A stretch of DNA of 21,992 nucleotides, taken from NCBI GenBank assembly GCA_020722405.1, contig DYKW01000007.1, positions 1 to 21,992 on the forward strand, written 5' to 3'. Within the stretch, counting starts at the first letter, position 1, and every line of letters starts with the position of its first letter. The notes under the pieces were generated by a model that saw nothing but the letters and a program-made list of their open reading frames with translations, made no database searches and had not been told where the DNA came from. The stretch is from Anaerolinea thermophila. GTDB taxonomy: Bacteria; Chloroflexota; Anaerolineae; Anaerolineales; DRKV01. The position numbers and the translations under genes were made by a program. Positions 14,374 to 21,495 of this stretch are shown here, piece by piece.

Positions 14374-14387
14374 ATTTGCCTCCTCAA

Positions 14388-14423
14388 GTCAGCCACCGTG
14401 CTCAGGACACGGGTCGATCTGAC
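14388..14423 (-). promoter_or_regulatory. Two-helix stem-loop upstream of rplF
   Basis: On the minus strand GTCAG (14423-14419) pairs with CTGAC (14392-14388). Inside, CCGTG pairs with CACGG around a seven-base loop, leaving an asymmetric internal loop of six and three bases. It ends just before the GAGGAGG of rplF. A helix with an internal loop next to a Shine-Dalgarno is the usual look of an r-protein binding site; the ligand is unknown. Confidence 0.55.
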
Positions 14424-14447
14424 CGAGTAATTCCTCGGAATTACCCG
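14424..14447 (-). promoter_or_regulatory. 10-bp hairpin stacked on the rplF leader
   Basis: On the minus strand CGGGTAATTC and GAATTACTCG pair over ten positions (one G-U) with a CGAG tetraloop. It directly abuts the next stem-loop at 14388-14423, so the two could stack coaxially. It lies 27 bp after the rpsH stop. There is no T-run, hence not an intrinsic terminator. Confidence 0.6.
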
Positions 14448-14474
14448 CAGGCTGTCTCTGTAATGATGAATGAT

Positions 14475-14888
14475 TTACCAAATTTTACAAATGATTTCGC
14501 CACCAATGCCCAATTTGCGAGCACGCTGACCGGTCATCATCCCTTTAGGTGTTGACAGGATGGCAATGCCCATCCCAGAAAGCACCCAGGGGATATTCTT
14601 CTTACCGATATAAACGCGACGCCCAGAACGGCTAACACGTTCCAAACCGGTAATCACACTGCGTCGGTTACGACGCTCGCCAACATATTTCAGTTGAATA
14701 CGCAACGTTTTGTGGGCCGGGCTCTTACCCTCAACCACTTCGTAATCGCTAATGAAACCCTCTTCTTTGAGGATTTGGGCAATGGCGATTTTCATCTTGG
14801 AAGCAGGCATGGCAATCAACTCGTGGCCAACCATTACTGCATTCCGGATGCGCGTCAACATATCAGCAATAGGGTCAGATACAGTCAT
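14475..14888 (-). CDS. rpsH: 30S ribosomal protein S8
   Basis: This 137-residue S8 is a central-domain 16S rRNA binder and the translational repressor of the spc operon in E. coli. MTVSDPIADMLTRIRNAVMV starts the protein. KIAIAQILKEEGFI is in the middle, and STPKGMMTGQRARKLGIGGE is the RNA-binding C-terminal block. GGAGG lies eight bases before the ATG. It follows rpsN by 18 bp. Confidence 0.98.
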   Translation of the reverse strand: MTVSDPIADMLTRIRNAVMVGHELIAMPASKMKIAIAQILKEEGFISDYEVVEGKSPAHKTLRIQLKYVGERRNRRSVITGLERVSRSGRRVYIGKKNIPWVLSGMGIAILSTPKGMMTGQRARKLGIGGEIICKIW

Positions 14889-14906
14889 TCCACAATCCTC
14901 CGCGCA

Positions 14907-15089
14907 CTACCACGATGATTTCACCACGCCTGGGATATAACCTTCCAGAGCCAGTTCTCGGAAGCAAATGCGGCACAGTCCAAAGCGACGCATATAGCCT
15001 CGCGAGCGTCCGCAACGTTTGCAACGATTGCGTACCTGCACCGCATATTTACGGCGCTCTTCACGGTATTGCATACATTTCTTTGCCAT
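14907..15089 (-). CDS. rpsN: 30S ribosomal protein S14, type Z
   Basis: This short, 60-residue zinc-ribbon form has CKRC (23-26) and CRIC (39-42) as metal ligands. The ending FRELALEGYIPGVVKSSW is characteristic of type Z S14 (the long form without cysteines is about 100 residues). The N-terminus after MAKKC is more divergent than in Firmicutes. AAGGAAGGG precedes the ATG. It lies 3 bp after rplE. Confidence 0.98.
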   Translation of the reverse strand: MAKKCMQYREERRKYAVQVRNRCKRCGRSRGYMRRFGLCRICFRELALEGYIPGVVKSSW

Positions 15090-15092
15090 GTG

Positions 15093-15641
15093 CTACCCTT
15101 CCTTTTTGAAAGGCACGCCAAGCATTGTCAACAATTGCCTGGCCGCATCATCCGTGTTCGCAGATGTGATAATGGTCACTTCCATACCACGGATCTTGTC
15201 GATTTTGTCGTAATCAATTTCTGGGAACACCAATTGTTCTCGCAACCCAAGCGTATAATTGCCGCGGCCGTCGAAGGAATTCGGAGAAATTCCTCGGAAG
15301 TCGCGTGTTCGTGGTAGAACAACGTTCATTAAACGGTCGAGAAAGTTCCACATACGCTCGCCGCGTAAGGTAACTTTCGCACCAATCACACGTCCTTCAC
15401 GTAATTTGAAATTCGCAATGCTCTTGCGAGCCTTCGTCACGACCGGTTTTTGCCCAGTAATGGCAACCAAATCAGCAACAGCGGCTTCAATGGCCTTGGG
15501 GTTATCCAAGGCTTCACCTAAACCAATGTTCACGACTACTTTTTTGACACGTGGCACCTGCATTACATTGCGAACGCCAAGCGACTGCTGCAACGCGGGT
15601 GCGACTTCTTTTGTATAACGTTCTTTCAACCAATTCGCCAT
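15093..15641 (-). CDS. rplE: 50S ribosomal protein L5
   Basis: This 182-residue L5 anchors 5S rRNA in the central protuberance. MANWLKERYTKEVAPALQQS opens it. VPRVKKVVVNIGLGEA and GQKPVVTKARKSIANFKLRE are the central conserved blocks, then RDFRGISPNSFDGRGNYTLG and EVTIITSANTDDAARQLL. The start is ATG 15641, with GGAG about seven bases upstream. The frame is open back to 15689 inside rplX, but that part has no family similarity. Confidence 0.98.
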   Translation of the reverse strand: MANWLKERYTKEVAPALQQSLGVRNVMQVPRVKKVVVNIGLGEALDNPKAIEAAVADLVAITGQKPVVTKARKSIANFKLREGRVIGAKVTLRGERMWNFLDRLMNVVLPRTRDFRGISPNSFDGRGNYTLGLREQLVFPEIDYDKIDKIRGMEVTIITSANTDDAARQLLTMLGVPFKKEG

Positions 15642-15658
15642 CTTGTTGCTCCAGTGCC

Positions 15659-15982
15659 TTACGCTATTTCGCTTCCACACTTCTTGCATACGCGCACGGC
15701 TTGATCACCGTGGCGAATCCGGCCAACACGCGTTGGCTGGTCACAAGAAGGGCATACCAGCATCACATTTGAAATCGGTAAAGGGGACTCAAATTCAATG
15801 ATGCCTGGCTTCAAGTTGCGGCCTTGAGCCTGCACCTCACTCTGGTGCTTTTTGCGCAGGTTTACACCCTGTACCACAACTCGACCTTCTTGTGGAAGTA
15901 CTCTGATGACATCACCGCGTTTAAATTTATCACGCCCGGTGACAACTTCAACAGTATCGCCTTTTCGAATTTTTACTTTCAC
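15659..15982 (-). CDS. rplX: 50S ribosomal protein L24 with C-terminal zinc ribbon
   Basis: This 107-residue L24 is one of the two assembly-initiating proteins of the 50S subunit. The KOW motif region is KVKIRKGDTVEVVTGRDKFK. The middle block VNLRKKHQSEVQ is conserved. The C-terminal CPSC and CKKC pairs form a zinc-ribbon-like extension found in many bacterial L24. The start is GTG 15982, giving the family N-terminus KVKIRKGD, with AGGAG ten bases upstream. ATG 16003 in the same frame would add seven residues and lacks a ribosome-binding site. Confidence 0.96.
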   Translation of the reverse strand: MKVKIRKGDTVEVVTGRDKFKRGDVIRVLPQEGRVVVQGVNLRKKHQSEVQAQGRNLKPGIIEFESPLPISNVMLVCPSCDQPTRVGRIRHGDQAVRVCKKCGSEIA

Positions 15983-15997
15983 GGCTACTGTACTCCT
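15983..15997 (-). promoter_or_regulatory. Shine-Dalgarno site fixing the rplX GTG start
   Basis: AGGAG at 15997-15993 (minus strand) is ten bases before GTG at 15982. It lies downstream of the competing ATG at 16003, which therefore cannot use it. Confidence 0.75.
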
Positions 15998-16006
15998 ATC
16001 CATTCA

Positions 16007-16378
16007 CTATAGCACTTCCGGCGCCAGTGAGACGATCTTCATAAAACCTTTTTCACGCAATTCACGGGCTACTGGGCCGAAAATACGCGTTCCACGGGGG
16101 TTCTGTCCATCGGGGGCCAGAATCACAGCGGCATTATCATCAAAGCGAATGTAGGAACCGTCATCACGGCGCCACTCTTTACTGGTACGCACGATTACGG
16201 CCTTAACAATTTCGCTCTTTTTAACAGCACCTTGGGGTGCAGCCAATTTAACGGTAGCAACCACAATATCACCTACACGCCCATAACGACGGCGAGAACC
16301 TCCCATGACATGAATCACCAGAATTTCTCGCGCACCGCTGTTGTCCGCAACGGTTAAACGACTCTCTTGCTGAATCAT
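16007..16378 (-). CDS. rplN: 50S ribosomal protein L14
   Basis: This 123-residue L14 shows MIQQESRLTVADNSGAREIL, then VGDIVVATVKLAAPQGAVKK. It also has RFDDNAAVILAPDGQNPRGT and IFGPVARELREKGFMKIVSL, the near-invariant family sequence. L14 forms intersubunit bridges and is the site bound by silencing factor RsfS. GGAGG sits seven bases before the ATG, overlapping the end of rpsQ (2-bp gap). Confidence 0.99.
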   Translation of the reverse strand: MIQQESRLTVADNSGAREILVIHVMGGSRRRYGRVGDIVVATVKLAAPQGAVKKSEIVKAVIVRTSKEWRRDDGSYIRFDDNAAVILAPDGQNPRGTRIFGPVARELREKGFMKIVSLAPEVL

Positions 16379-16380
16379 TG

Positions 16381-16653
16381 TCAGGCCTCCACACCGAGAT
16401 CGCTTGCCCCGAGTTTACGATCTAAAATTTCTTCTACTACCCAGCGTTTACGGCGAGAAAGCGGACGGCTTTCCACAATGCGCACCCGATCACCGATCTG
16501 GCAACCTAATTCATCGTGCACCATCACCCGTTTGTGTTCGTGAATTACCTTACCATACAACGGATGTCGATAAGCACGTTCAATCCGAACCACAACGGTT
16601 TTTTGCATTTTATCGCTGGTCACAACACCTTCTAAACGGCGGCGATTATTCAT
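16381..16653 (-). CDS. rpsQ: 30S ribosomal protein S17
   Basis: This 90-residue S17 is a primary 16S rRNA binder with an OB fold. RRRLEGVVTSDKMQKTVVVR, HPLYGKVIHEHKRVMVHDE and GDRVRIVESRPLSRRKRW are canonical. Its ATG overlaps the rpmC stop by four bases (ATGA), so the two are translationally coupled. Confidence 0.98.
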   Translation of the reverse strand: MNNRRRLEGVVTSDKMQKTVVVRIERAYRHPLYGKVIHEHKRVMVHDELGCQIGDRVRIVESRPLSRRKRWVVEEILDRKLGASDLGVEA

Positions 16654-16868
16654 GCTTCACCTTCCATCTGTTCTGAGCGAGCACGTTCATTGAGAATAGT
16701 TAGTAAACGTGCAATGGTTCGACGGGCGAATTTAATTTGTGATGTATCAGTCAATTCACCCGTCGCCTGCTGAAAACGCATGATCATCAACTCATGACGT
16801 GCGTCGTCCAGACGGGCTTTAATTTCATCAACAGACATGGCACGAATCTCAGATGTTTTCAGATTCAT
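16650..16868 (-). CDS. rpmC: 50S ribosomal protein L29
   Basis: This 72-residue, two-helix L29 sits at the tunnel exit, where SRP and trigger factor dock. MNLKTSEIRAMSVDEIKARL and MRFQQATGELTDTSQIKFAR show the family pattern, followed by RRTIARLLTILNER. GGGAG is eight bases before the ATG, 3 bp after rplP. It overlaps rpsQ by four bases. Confidence 0.98.
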   Translation of the reverse strand: MNLKTSEIRAMSVDEIKARLDDARHELMIMRFQQATGELTDTSQIKFARRTIARLLTILNERARSEQMEGEA

Positions 16869-16871
16869 GAT

Positions 16872-17291
16872 TTACTCTCCCTGTTCCGGACGACCAATGA
16901 TTTTGGTACGGATTCCCATTTTATAGGAAGCCAATTTCAAGGCCTCTAAGGCTACATCCTCAGAGACACCACCGATCTCGAACATGATACGCCCAGGCTT
17001 GACAACTGCCGCCCAGTATTCCACGCTGCCTTTCCCTTTACCCATACGGGATTCAGCCGCACGTTGGGTAATCGGCTTATCCGGAAAGATGCGAATCCAC
17101 ACCTTGCCACGGCGTTTCATAGTACGAACCATAGTGCGGCGGGCAGCCTCGATTTGTCGGGCAGTTACCCAACCTGGTTCAAGCGCTTGTAAACCATATT
17201 CGCCAAAGTGCACCTCGGCACCTCGGAGCGCTTTACCACGCATGCGCCCGCGCATTTGTTTGCGGTATTTGACACGTTTTGGCATCAACAT
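16872..17291 (-). CDS. rplP: 50S ribosomal protein L16
   Basis: This 139-residue L16 is near the A-site tRNA elbow. MLMPKRVKYRKQMRGRMRGK opens it, then FGEYGLQALEPGWVTARQIE and RGKVWIRIFPDKPITQRAAE. RMGKGKGSVEYWAAVVKPGR follows, all hallmark blocks. The arginine of the hydroxylation site in E. coli L16 falls within the MGKGKG region. The first ATG (17291) is favoured because GAGG lies nine bases before it; a second ATG at 17285 is possible. Confidence 0.98.
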   Translation of the reverse strand: MLMPKRVKYRKQMRGRMRGKALRGAEVHFGEYGLQALEPGWVTARQIEAARRTMVRTMKRRGKVWIRIFPDKPITQRAAESRMGKGKGSVEYWAAVVKPGRIMFEIGGVSEDVALEALKLASYKMGIRTKIIGRPEQGE

Positions 17292-17336
17292 AGCGGGTTA
17301 CCTCTCAATCGTTCTGATAGTACCACCAGAACACTG

Positions 17337-18017
17337 TTATTGACTTACGTATACGCCTTCGGTCGAGGCAACCGTTTCCTCCGTTTCCGGTAAAACGTCA
17401 CCCTTATAAACCCAAACCTTAATGCCAATCTTGCCGTAAGTGGTGGATGCTTCAGCGCGAGCGTAATCGATATCCGCACGCAACGTCTGGCGCGGCACAC
17501 GACCTTCACGCACCGCAACGGTACGAGCCATTTCTGCACCACCTAAACGTCCAGCAACTTCTATGCGGACACCCAGGGCACCTTGACGCATAGCCTGTTG
17601 AATGGCGCGTTTCATAGCCCGTTGAAAACTAATACGGCGCTCCAGTTGTCCCGCAACATTTAAGGCAACTAAATAAGCATCTAGATCGGGGTTTTTAATC
17701 TCTTTGACATCTAGATCAACCTTTTTATCTGGGAACATTTCGCCCAGTTTTTGGCGCAGACCTTTGATGTTGTCACCGCGGCGCCCAATTAGCACGCCGG
17801 GTTTTGCAGTATGCGCAATGACGCGGATCTTTCCAGGAAAGCGTTCGATTTCAACATGAGAAACACCTGCACGATCCGTATACGCACGAACCATGTCTCG
17901 AATCTCAAAATCCTGGTGCAACTGGGCGACATATTGATCACCTTCAGCAAACCAGCGGCCTTCCCATGTCTTGTTGATTTTCAGACGAAATCCAATTGGA
18001 TGAACTTTGCGACCCAT
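17337..18017 (-). CDS. rpsC: 30S ribosomal protein S3
   Basis: This 226-residue S3 lines the mRNA entry channel and has helicase-related function. MGRKVHPIGFRLKINKTWEG starts it. A type II KH domain contains the GVLIGRRGDNI loop, and the C-terminal domain has VEVAGRLGGAEMAR-like sequence (here IEVAGRLGGAEMART). RADIDYARAEASTTYGKIGI and KVWVYKGD complete the family signature. AGGAG lies five bases before the ATG. The gap to rplV contains a small hairpin. Confidence 0.98.
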   Translation of the reverse strand: MGRKVHPIGFRLKINKTWEGRWFAEGDQYVAQLHQDFEIRDMVRAYTDRAGVSHVEIERFPGKIRVIAHTAKPGVLIGRRGDNIKGLRQKLGEMFPDKKVDLDVKEIKNPDLDAYLVALNVAGQLERRISFQRAMKRAIQQAMRQGALGVRIEVAGRLGGAEMARTVAVREGRVPRQTLRADIDYARAEASTTYGKIGIKVWVYKGDVLPETEETVASTEGVYVSQ

Positions 18018-18040
18018 ATAAACTCCTGACGTCTCATGAC

Positions 18041-18059
18041 CCTTGCTTGCACAGCAAGG
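18041..18059 (-). other. Small hairpin between rplV and rpsC
   Basis: CCTTGC and GCAAGG pair perfectly around a seven-base loop, just after the rplV stop codon. There is no T-run. It lies about 24 bp before the rpsC start, leaving its AGGAG free. Confidence 0.45.
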
Positions 18060-18065
18060 AAACGA

Positions 18066-18413
18066 TTACGCCTCCCGCTCCCGCAGGATAACGGTGATAT
18101 GCGAACTACGGCGCAAAACCGGTTTGAAGCGCCCGCGCGCCCCAAATCGTCGCCATTTGCGAGTGGGTGACTCGTCCGCAAAGATGCGGTAGACGTACAG
18201 ATCATCACGGTTCAGGCCAAAATTTTCTTCCGCATCAGCAATTGCTGAAGCCAAGATCTTCGCCACCGGTTTGGCTGCCTTACGATTAACAAAGCGCAGA
18301 ATATTCATAGCATCTTGCGCATCTTTACCACGCACCAAATCCACCACCAAACGCGCTTTCTGCGCTGATACCGGGATGTTGCGGGCAACGGCACGAACAT
18401 CGGTTCCTTCCAT
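18066..18413 (-). CDS. rplV: 50S ribosomal protein L22
   Basis: This 115-residue L22 has a long hairpin that lines the exit tunnel near the macrolide site. VRAVARNIPVSAQKARLVVD is the conserved opening, ASAIADAEENFGLNRDDLYV the middle, and GRFKPVLRRSSHITVILRE the end. The tip GARGRFKPVLRRSSHI contains no unusual insertion. AGGT lies near the ATG, overlapping the rpsS end (8-bp gap). Confidence 0.98.
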   Translation of the reverse strand: MEGTDVRAVARNIPVSAQKARLVVDLVRGKDAQDAMNILRFVNRKAAKPVAKILASAIADAEENFGLNRDDLYVYRIFADESPTRKWRRFGARGRFKPVLRRSSHITVILREREA

Positions 18414-18421
18414 GGTTTCTG

Positions 18422-18691
18422 TTACCTCTTTTTATCCGTAATATGACCGCGGAAGGTCCGGGTGGGAGCAAATTCACCCAACCGGTGACCTACCATGTTT
18501 TCGGTGATATAAATCGGCACGTGGCGTCGTCCGTCATGCACCGCAATGGTGTGCCCCACCATTTGAGGAAAGATAACGCTAGCACGGCTCCAGGTGCGGA
18601 TGACTTTTTTCTCACCGCGTTCATTCATTAACTCGATTTTCTTGAGCAATCTTGGGGCTACAAACGGCCCTTTTTTCAGAGAACGTCCCAT
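18422..18691 (-). CDS. rpsS: 30S ribosomal protein S19
   Basis: This 89-residue S19 of the 30S head, partner of S13, begins MGRSLKKGPFVAPRLLKKIE. It includes IRTWSRASVIFPQMVGHTIA and HVPIYITENMVGHRLGEFAP, ending TRTFRGHITDKKR. All of these are family hallmarks. AGGAG lies eight bases before the ATG. It follows rplB by 48 bp. Confidence 0.99.
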   Translation of the reverse strand: MGRSLKKGPFVAPRLLKKIELMNERGEKKVIRTWSRASVIFPQMVGHTIAVHDGRRHVPIYITENMVGHRLGEFAPTRTFRGHITDKKR

Positions 18692-18739
18692 AATCTCGTC
18701 TCCTGTTTCATTACAATACGATTCAGCCCACCAGGCTAA

Positions 18740-19576
18740 TTAACGTCGCTTATTCTGACGGCGACGCACAATATACTTACTCGTGCGCTTGTTGCGGCGT
18801 GTCTTGTACCCCAGCGTAGGTTTACCCCACGGGCTCTTGGGGCCAGGCATACCAATCGGTTGACGGCCTTCACCACCACCATGTGGGTGGTCATTCGGGT
18901 TCATGGCCGAACCACGCACAGTTGGGCGAATCCCCATATGGCGTTTACGTCCCGCTTTGCCCAATTTAATATTGCTATGCTCCACATTGCCTACCTGACC
19001 GACGGTAGCGTAGCAAGTTTGGCGAATCAAACGCACTTCTCCAGAAGGCAAACGTACTTGAGCGTAGTCGCCTTCCTTAGCCATCAATTGAGCAGCGGCA
19101 CCGGCCGAACGTACCAGTTGCCCACCGCGCCCTTCGGCTAGTTCAATATTGTGGATCATTGTACCTACCGGAATGCTGCTGATGGGCAGGCTATTTCCAG
19201 AACGAATCTCAGCATTGACACCGGCCGTCACTGTATCACCCACCCGCAAACCAATCGGTGCTAAGATATAACGCTTCTCGCCATCTGCATAGAACAACAG
19301 GGCCAGGCGAGCAGTGCGGTTGGGATCATACTCAATAGCGGCAACACGTGCCGGAATGTCACGTTTATCTCGCTTAAAGTCAATCTTGCGAATATGACGC
19401 CGTACACCGCCTCCGCGATGACGTACAGTCACTCGACCATATGCGTTACGCCCCGCATGTTGCTTACGCACAACAATAAGAGAGCGCTCTGGTTTGGTCT
19501 TCGTAATTTCGTCAAAGGTGTACCCGGTCATACCACGCTGACCAGGAGTCACCGGTTTGAACTTTTTGATACCCAT
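18740..19576 (-). CDS. rplB: 50S ribosomal protein L2
   Basis: This 278-residue L2 is required for subunit association and peptidyl-transferase structure. MGIKKFKPVTPGQRGMTGYT and the RHRGGGVRRHIRKIDFKR block are present. The SH3-like domain is followed by GRKRHMGIRPTVRGSAMNP and NDHPHGGGEGRQPIG, the histidine-rich loop near the catalytic centre. The tail is strongly basic. Its ATG shares one base with the rplW stop (TAATG), with GGGGTG upstream, so it is coupled to rplW. Confidence 0.99.
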   Translation of the reverse strand: MGIKKFKPVTPGQRGMTGYTFDEITKTKPERSLIVVRKQHAGRNAYGRVTVRHRGGGVRRHIRKIDFKRDKRDIPARVAAIEYDPNRTARLALLFYADGEKRYILAPIGLRVGDTVTAGVNAEIRSGNSLPISSIPVGTMIHNIELAEGRGGQLVRSAGAAAQLMAKEGDYAQVRLPSGEVRLIRQTCYATVGQVGNVEHSNIKLGKAGRKRHMGIRPTVRGSAMNPNDHPHGGGEGRQPIGMPGPKSPWGKPTLGYKTRRNKRTSKYIVRRRQNKRR

Positions 19577-19878
19577 TACTTCACCCCTTCAAATGCTTCA
19601 ATAGAATCCCCGGGGGCCAGGGTTACAATTGCCTTCCGATATTGCAGGCGACGGGTGCGCATGCGACGGTTAACCCGATTACGAGACCGTTTTGCCGCCA
19701 TATTCATGACATTGACACTCGTCACTTTCACATCAAAAATGGTTTCCACAGCATCTTTAACCATCGTCTTCGTAGCCCCAGGGGCCACTTCAAAAACGTA
19801 TTGATTCAGTTTGCTGCTCTGGAAATTTGACTTTTCAGTAACAATGGGCCGTCGCAAGACATCATAAATCGTGCTCAT
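19576..19878 (-). CDS. rplW: 50S ribosomal protein L23
   Basis: This 100-residue L23 lies at the tunnel exit and docks trigger factor and SRP. MSTIYDVLRRPIVTEKSNFQ opens it. QYVFEVAPGATKTMVKDAVE and VKVTSVNVMNMAAKRSRNR follow, then KAIVTLAPGDSIEAFEGV. The start is ATG 19878, with GGAGG five bases upstream. A GTG at 19890 in frame overlaps the rplD stop and would place the Shine-Dalgarno inside the gene. Confidence 0.98.
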   Translation of the reverse strand: MSTIYDVLRRPIVTEKSNFQSSKLNQYVFEVAPGATKTMVKDAVETIFDVKVTSVNVMNMAAKRSRNRVNRRMRTRRLQYRKAIVTLAPGDSIEAFEGVK

Positions 19879-19889
19879 AGTAGCCTCCA

Positions 19890-20519
19890 CTATCCCAGGT
19901 AACCGGTAACAACATCCAATGCGGAGAGCGGCATCACGAGGGTATCGTAGCCCAACAAGTCGCGCACGTTCAGGTAATTCGCCAACAAAACTTTCGCATA
20001 GGGCAAATTTCGGGTTGAGCGAGCCACATCATCATATTGTGCGCTTTTCTCCGGAATCAATACCAACGCAGTGCGGTCACCCACTAGATGTTTCAACGCT
20101 TCAGCCATCAAGCGAGTCTTGGGGACTTCCACAATCAAGTCATCTACGATCACCACGCTCTTTTCGTTGGCTTTAACGCTTAATGCCGATCGCAATGCCA
20201 CACGACGCATTTTCTGAGGCATACGCTTACTGTAATCCCGCGGGCGAGGAGTGTGCACTTTGCCACCACCCACCCATTGAGCAGCACGGATTGAGCCTTG
20301 CCGAGCGCGGCCAGTACCTTTTTGACGCCATGGTTTACGGCCACCACCTGAAACCTCACTGCGGGTCTTGGTTTTATGCGTACCCAGGCGAGCGTTTGCC
20401 ATTTGGCGCACATAGGCCTGGTGCATTACATCGCTATTTACTGGGGACTCAAAAATGCTAGCGGGCAACTCCACCGTTCGCACTTTTTCCCCTTTCATGT
20501 TTAGGACATCTACTTCCAT
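19890..20519 (-). CDS. rplD: 50S ribosomal protein L4
   Basis: This 209-residue L4 is a tunnel-constriction protein and the autogenous repressor of the S10 operon in E. coli. MEVDVLNMKGEKVRTVELPA starts it. The extended loop GGGRKPWRQKGTGRARQGSI reaches the tunnel, followed by AQWVGGGKVHTPRPRDYSKR and MPQKMRRVALRSALSVKAN. The start is ATG 20519, with GGGAG ten bases upstream. Upstream in-frame codons to 20555 lack support. It lies 43 bp after rplC. Confidence 0.98.
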   Translation of the reverse strand: MEVDVLNMKGEKVRTVELPASIFESPVNSDVMHQAYVRQMANARLGTHKTKTRSEVSGGGRKPWRQKGTGRARQGSIRAAQWVGGGKVHTPRPRDYSKRMPQKMRRVALRSALSVKANEKSVVIVDDLIVEVPKTRLMAEALKHLVGDRTALVLIPEKSAQYDDVARSTRNLPYAKVLLANYLNVRDLLGYDTLVMPLSALDVVTGYLG

Positions 20520-20562
20520 AGTTATTTTGCTCCCAATAGCCATCTGTTTGCACATGGCACGG

Positions 20563-21192
20563 TCAGGCCTTGCGTGCCTCCGTAATGGTCACCAAGCTAC
20601 CTTTGGCTCCGGGTACGCCACCGTGGACACCAATCAGGTTGCGCTCTGGATCAAGGAAAGCGACCTTCAAATGCGACACTGTGACTCGACGGCTTCCCAT
20701 GTGACCGGGGCCGCGTGAACCCTTGAAGACACGCCCTGGGGTTGACCCCGAAGAACGCGCACCAGGAGCACGGTGTCGATCAGATTGACCATGTGTCTTG
20801 GGACCGCCGCTAAAACCATAGCGCTTTACACCACCTTGGAAGCCTTTTCCTTTGCTGATGCCAGCAATATCCACGACATCGCCTTCAGAAAACACTTCAA
20901 CGGTCAGTTTGTCGCCAAGTTTCACATCAGGTTCTTTTACGCCAAATTCGCGCAAAAAACGCAGCGGGGGTAAATCGTTGCGTTTCAAATGCCCCAATTG
21001 ACCACCTGTTAAGCGTTCTGGCTTCGTTTCACCAAAACCAAGTTGCACCGCCGCATAACCATTTTTTGCGACGGTACGCACCTGGGTAACATAGCAAGGC
21101 CCAGCCTCAATGATTGTCACCGGGGTAGCCACCCCATTCTCATCGAGGATCTGGGTCATGCCAACTTTCTTGCCAATCAGCCCTTTTAACAT
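20563..21192 (-). CDS. rplC: 50S ribosomal protein L3
   Basis: This 209-residue L3 is an assembly-initiating 23S rRNA binder whose loop reaches the peptidyl-transferase centre. MLKGLIGKKVGMTQILDENG is diagnostic. GISKGKGFQGGVKRYGFSGG starts the long loop, followed by GPKTHGQSDRHRAPGARSSG and GHMGSRRVTVSHLKV. AAAGGAGATC lies about eight bases before the ATG. It is separated from rpsJ by an unusual 412-bp non-coding gap with two candidate promoters and several hairpins, so it may begin its own transcription unit. Confidence 0.98.
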   Translation of the reverse strand: MLKGLIGKKVGMTQILDENGVATPVTIIEAGPCYVTQVRTVAKNGYAAVQLGFGETKPERLTGGQLGHLKRNDLPPLRFLREFGVKEPDVKLGDKLTVEVFSEGDVVDIAGISKGKGFQGGVKRYGFSGGPKTHGQSDRHRAPGARSSGSTPGRVFKGSRGPGHMGSRRVTVSHLKVAFLDPERNLIGVHGGVPGAKGSLVTITEARKA

Positions 21193-21262
21193 GTGTTCAC
21201 GATCTCCTTTTTTCGGATAAGATAACTTTTTGCCGCCTTCATCCGACTACAGACACACAGAA

Positions 21263-21295
21263 CTCACAGACACAAACCATGGTTTGCGCTGTGAG
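21263..21295 (-). promoter_or_regulatory. Palindromic hairpin upstream of rplC
   Basis: An outer perfect 7-bp helix (CTCACAG with CTGTGAG) encloses a perfect 14-bp palindrome, CAAACCATGGTTTG (21273-21286). A two/three-base internal loop separates them. As RNA it folds into a 7 + 5 bp stem with a CATG loop, about 70 nt before the rplC start. It is a candidate r-protein binding site or a DNA operator. Confidence 0.6.
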
Positions 21296-21346
21296 CCATC
21301 GGCCCGAAGTACTAATTTATGCAGCAGTAAAGCATCAAGGGACTGT

Positions 21347-21389
21347 CAGTCTGGGCTTAGACTGCATCATCCCGAACGGCAACGCAGTC
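21347..21389 (-). promoter_or_regulatory. Mutually exclusive helices in the rplC leader
   Basis: On the minus strand the order is GACTGC (21389-21384), GCAGTCT (21365-21359 region), AGACTG (21352-21347). The middle segment can pair with either outer one: GACTGC/GCAGTC (6 bp), or CAGTCT/AGACTG (6 bp, six-base loop). This arrangement is what an RNA switch needs, but each helix is short. Confidence 0.45.
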
Positions 21390-21405
21390 AATTTACCCGC
21401 CGCCG

Positions 21406-21434
21406 AGCATAAAAGTTTTTTCGCTCGCACACAA
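21406..21434 (-). promoter_or_regulatory. Candidate promoter P2 for rplC
   Basis: TTGTGT (21434-21429), 17 bp, then TATGCT (21411-21406) on the minus strand. Match to the sigma-70 consensus is 3/6 and 4/6. A start near 21399 would give a roughly 205-nt leader containing the alternative helices and the palindromic hairpin. Confidence 0.35.
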
Positions 21435-21495
21435 GATAAATTCTTACGTTACCTCGTTACGTGCCATCAGCAAGCCAATAGACACGCAAGTTCAA

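Noticed and set aside
21264..21370. Two 11-codon mini-frames (21335-21370 and 21264-21299, minus strand) overlapping leader hairpins
   Set aside because: Tempting as leader peptides, but neither has a Shine-Dalgarno site, and frames of this length are expected by chance.
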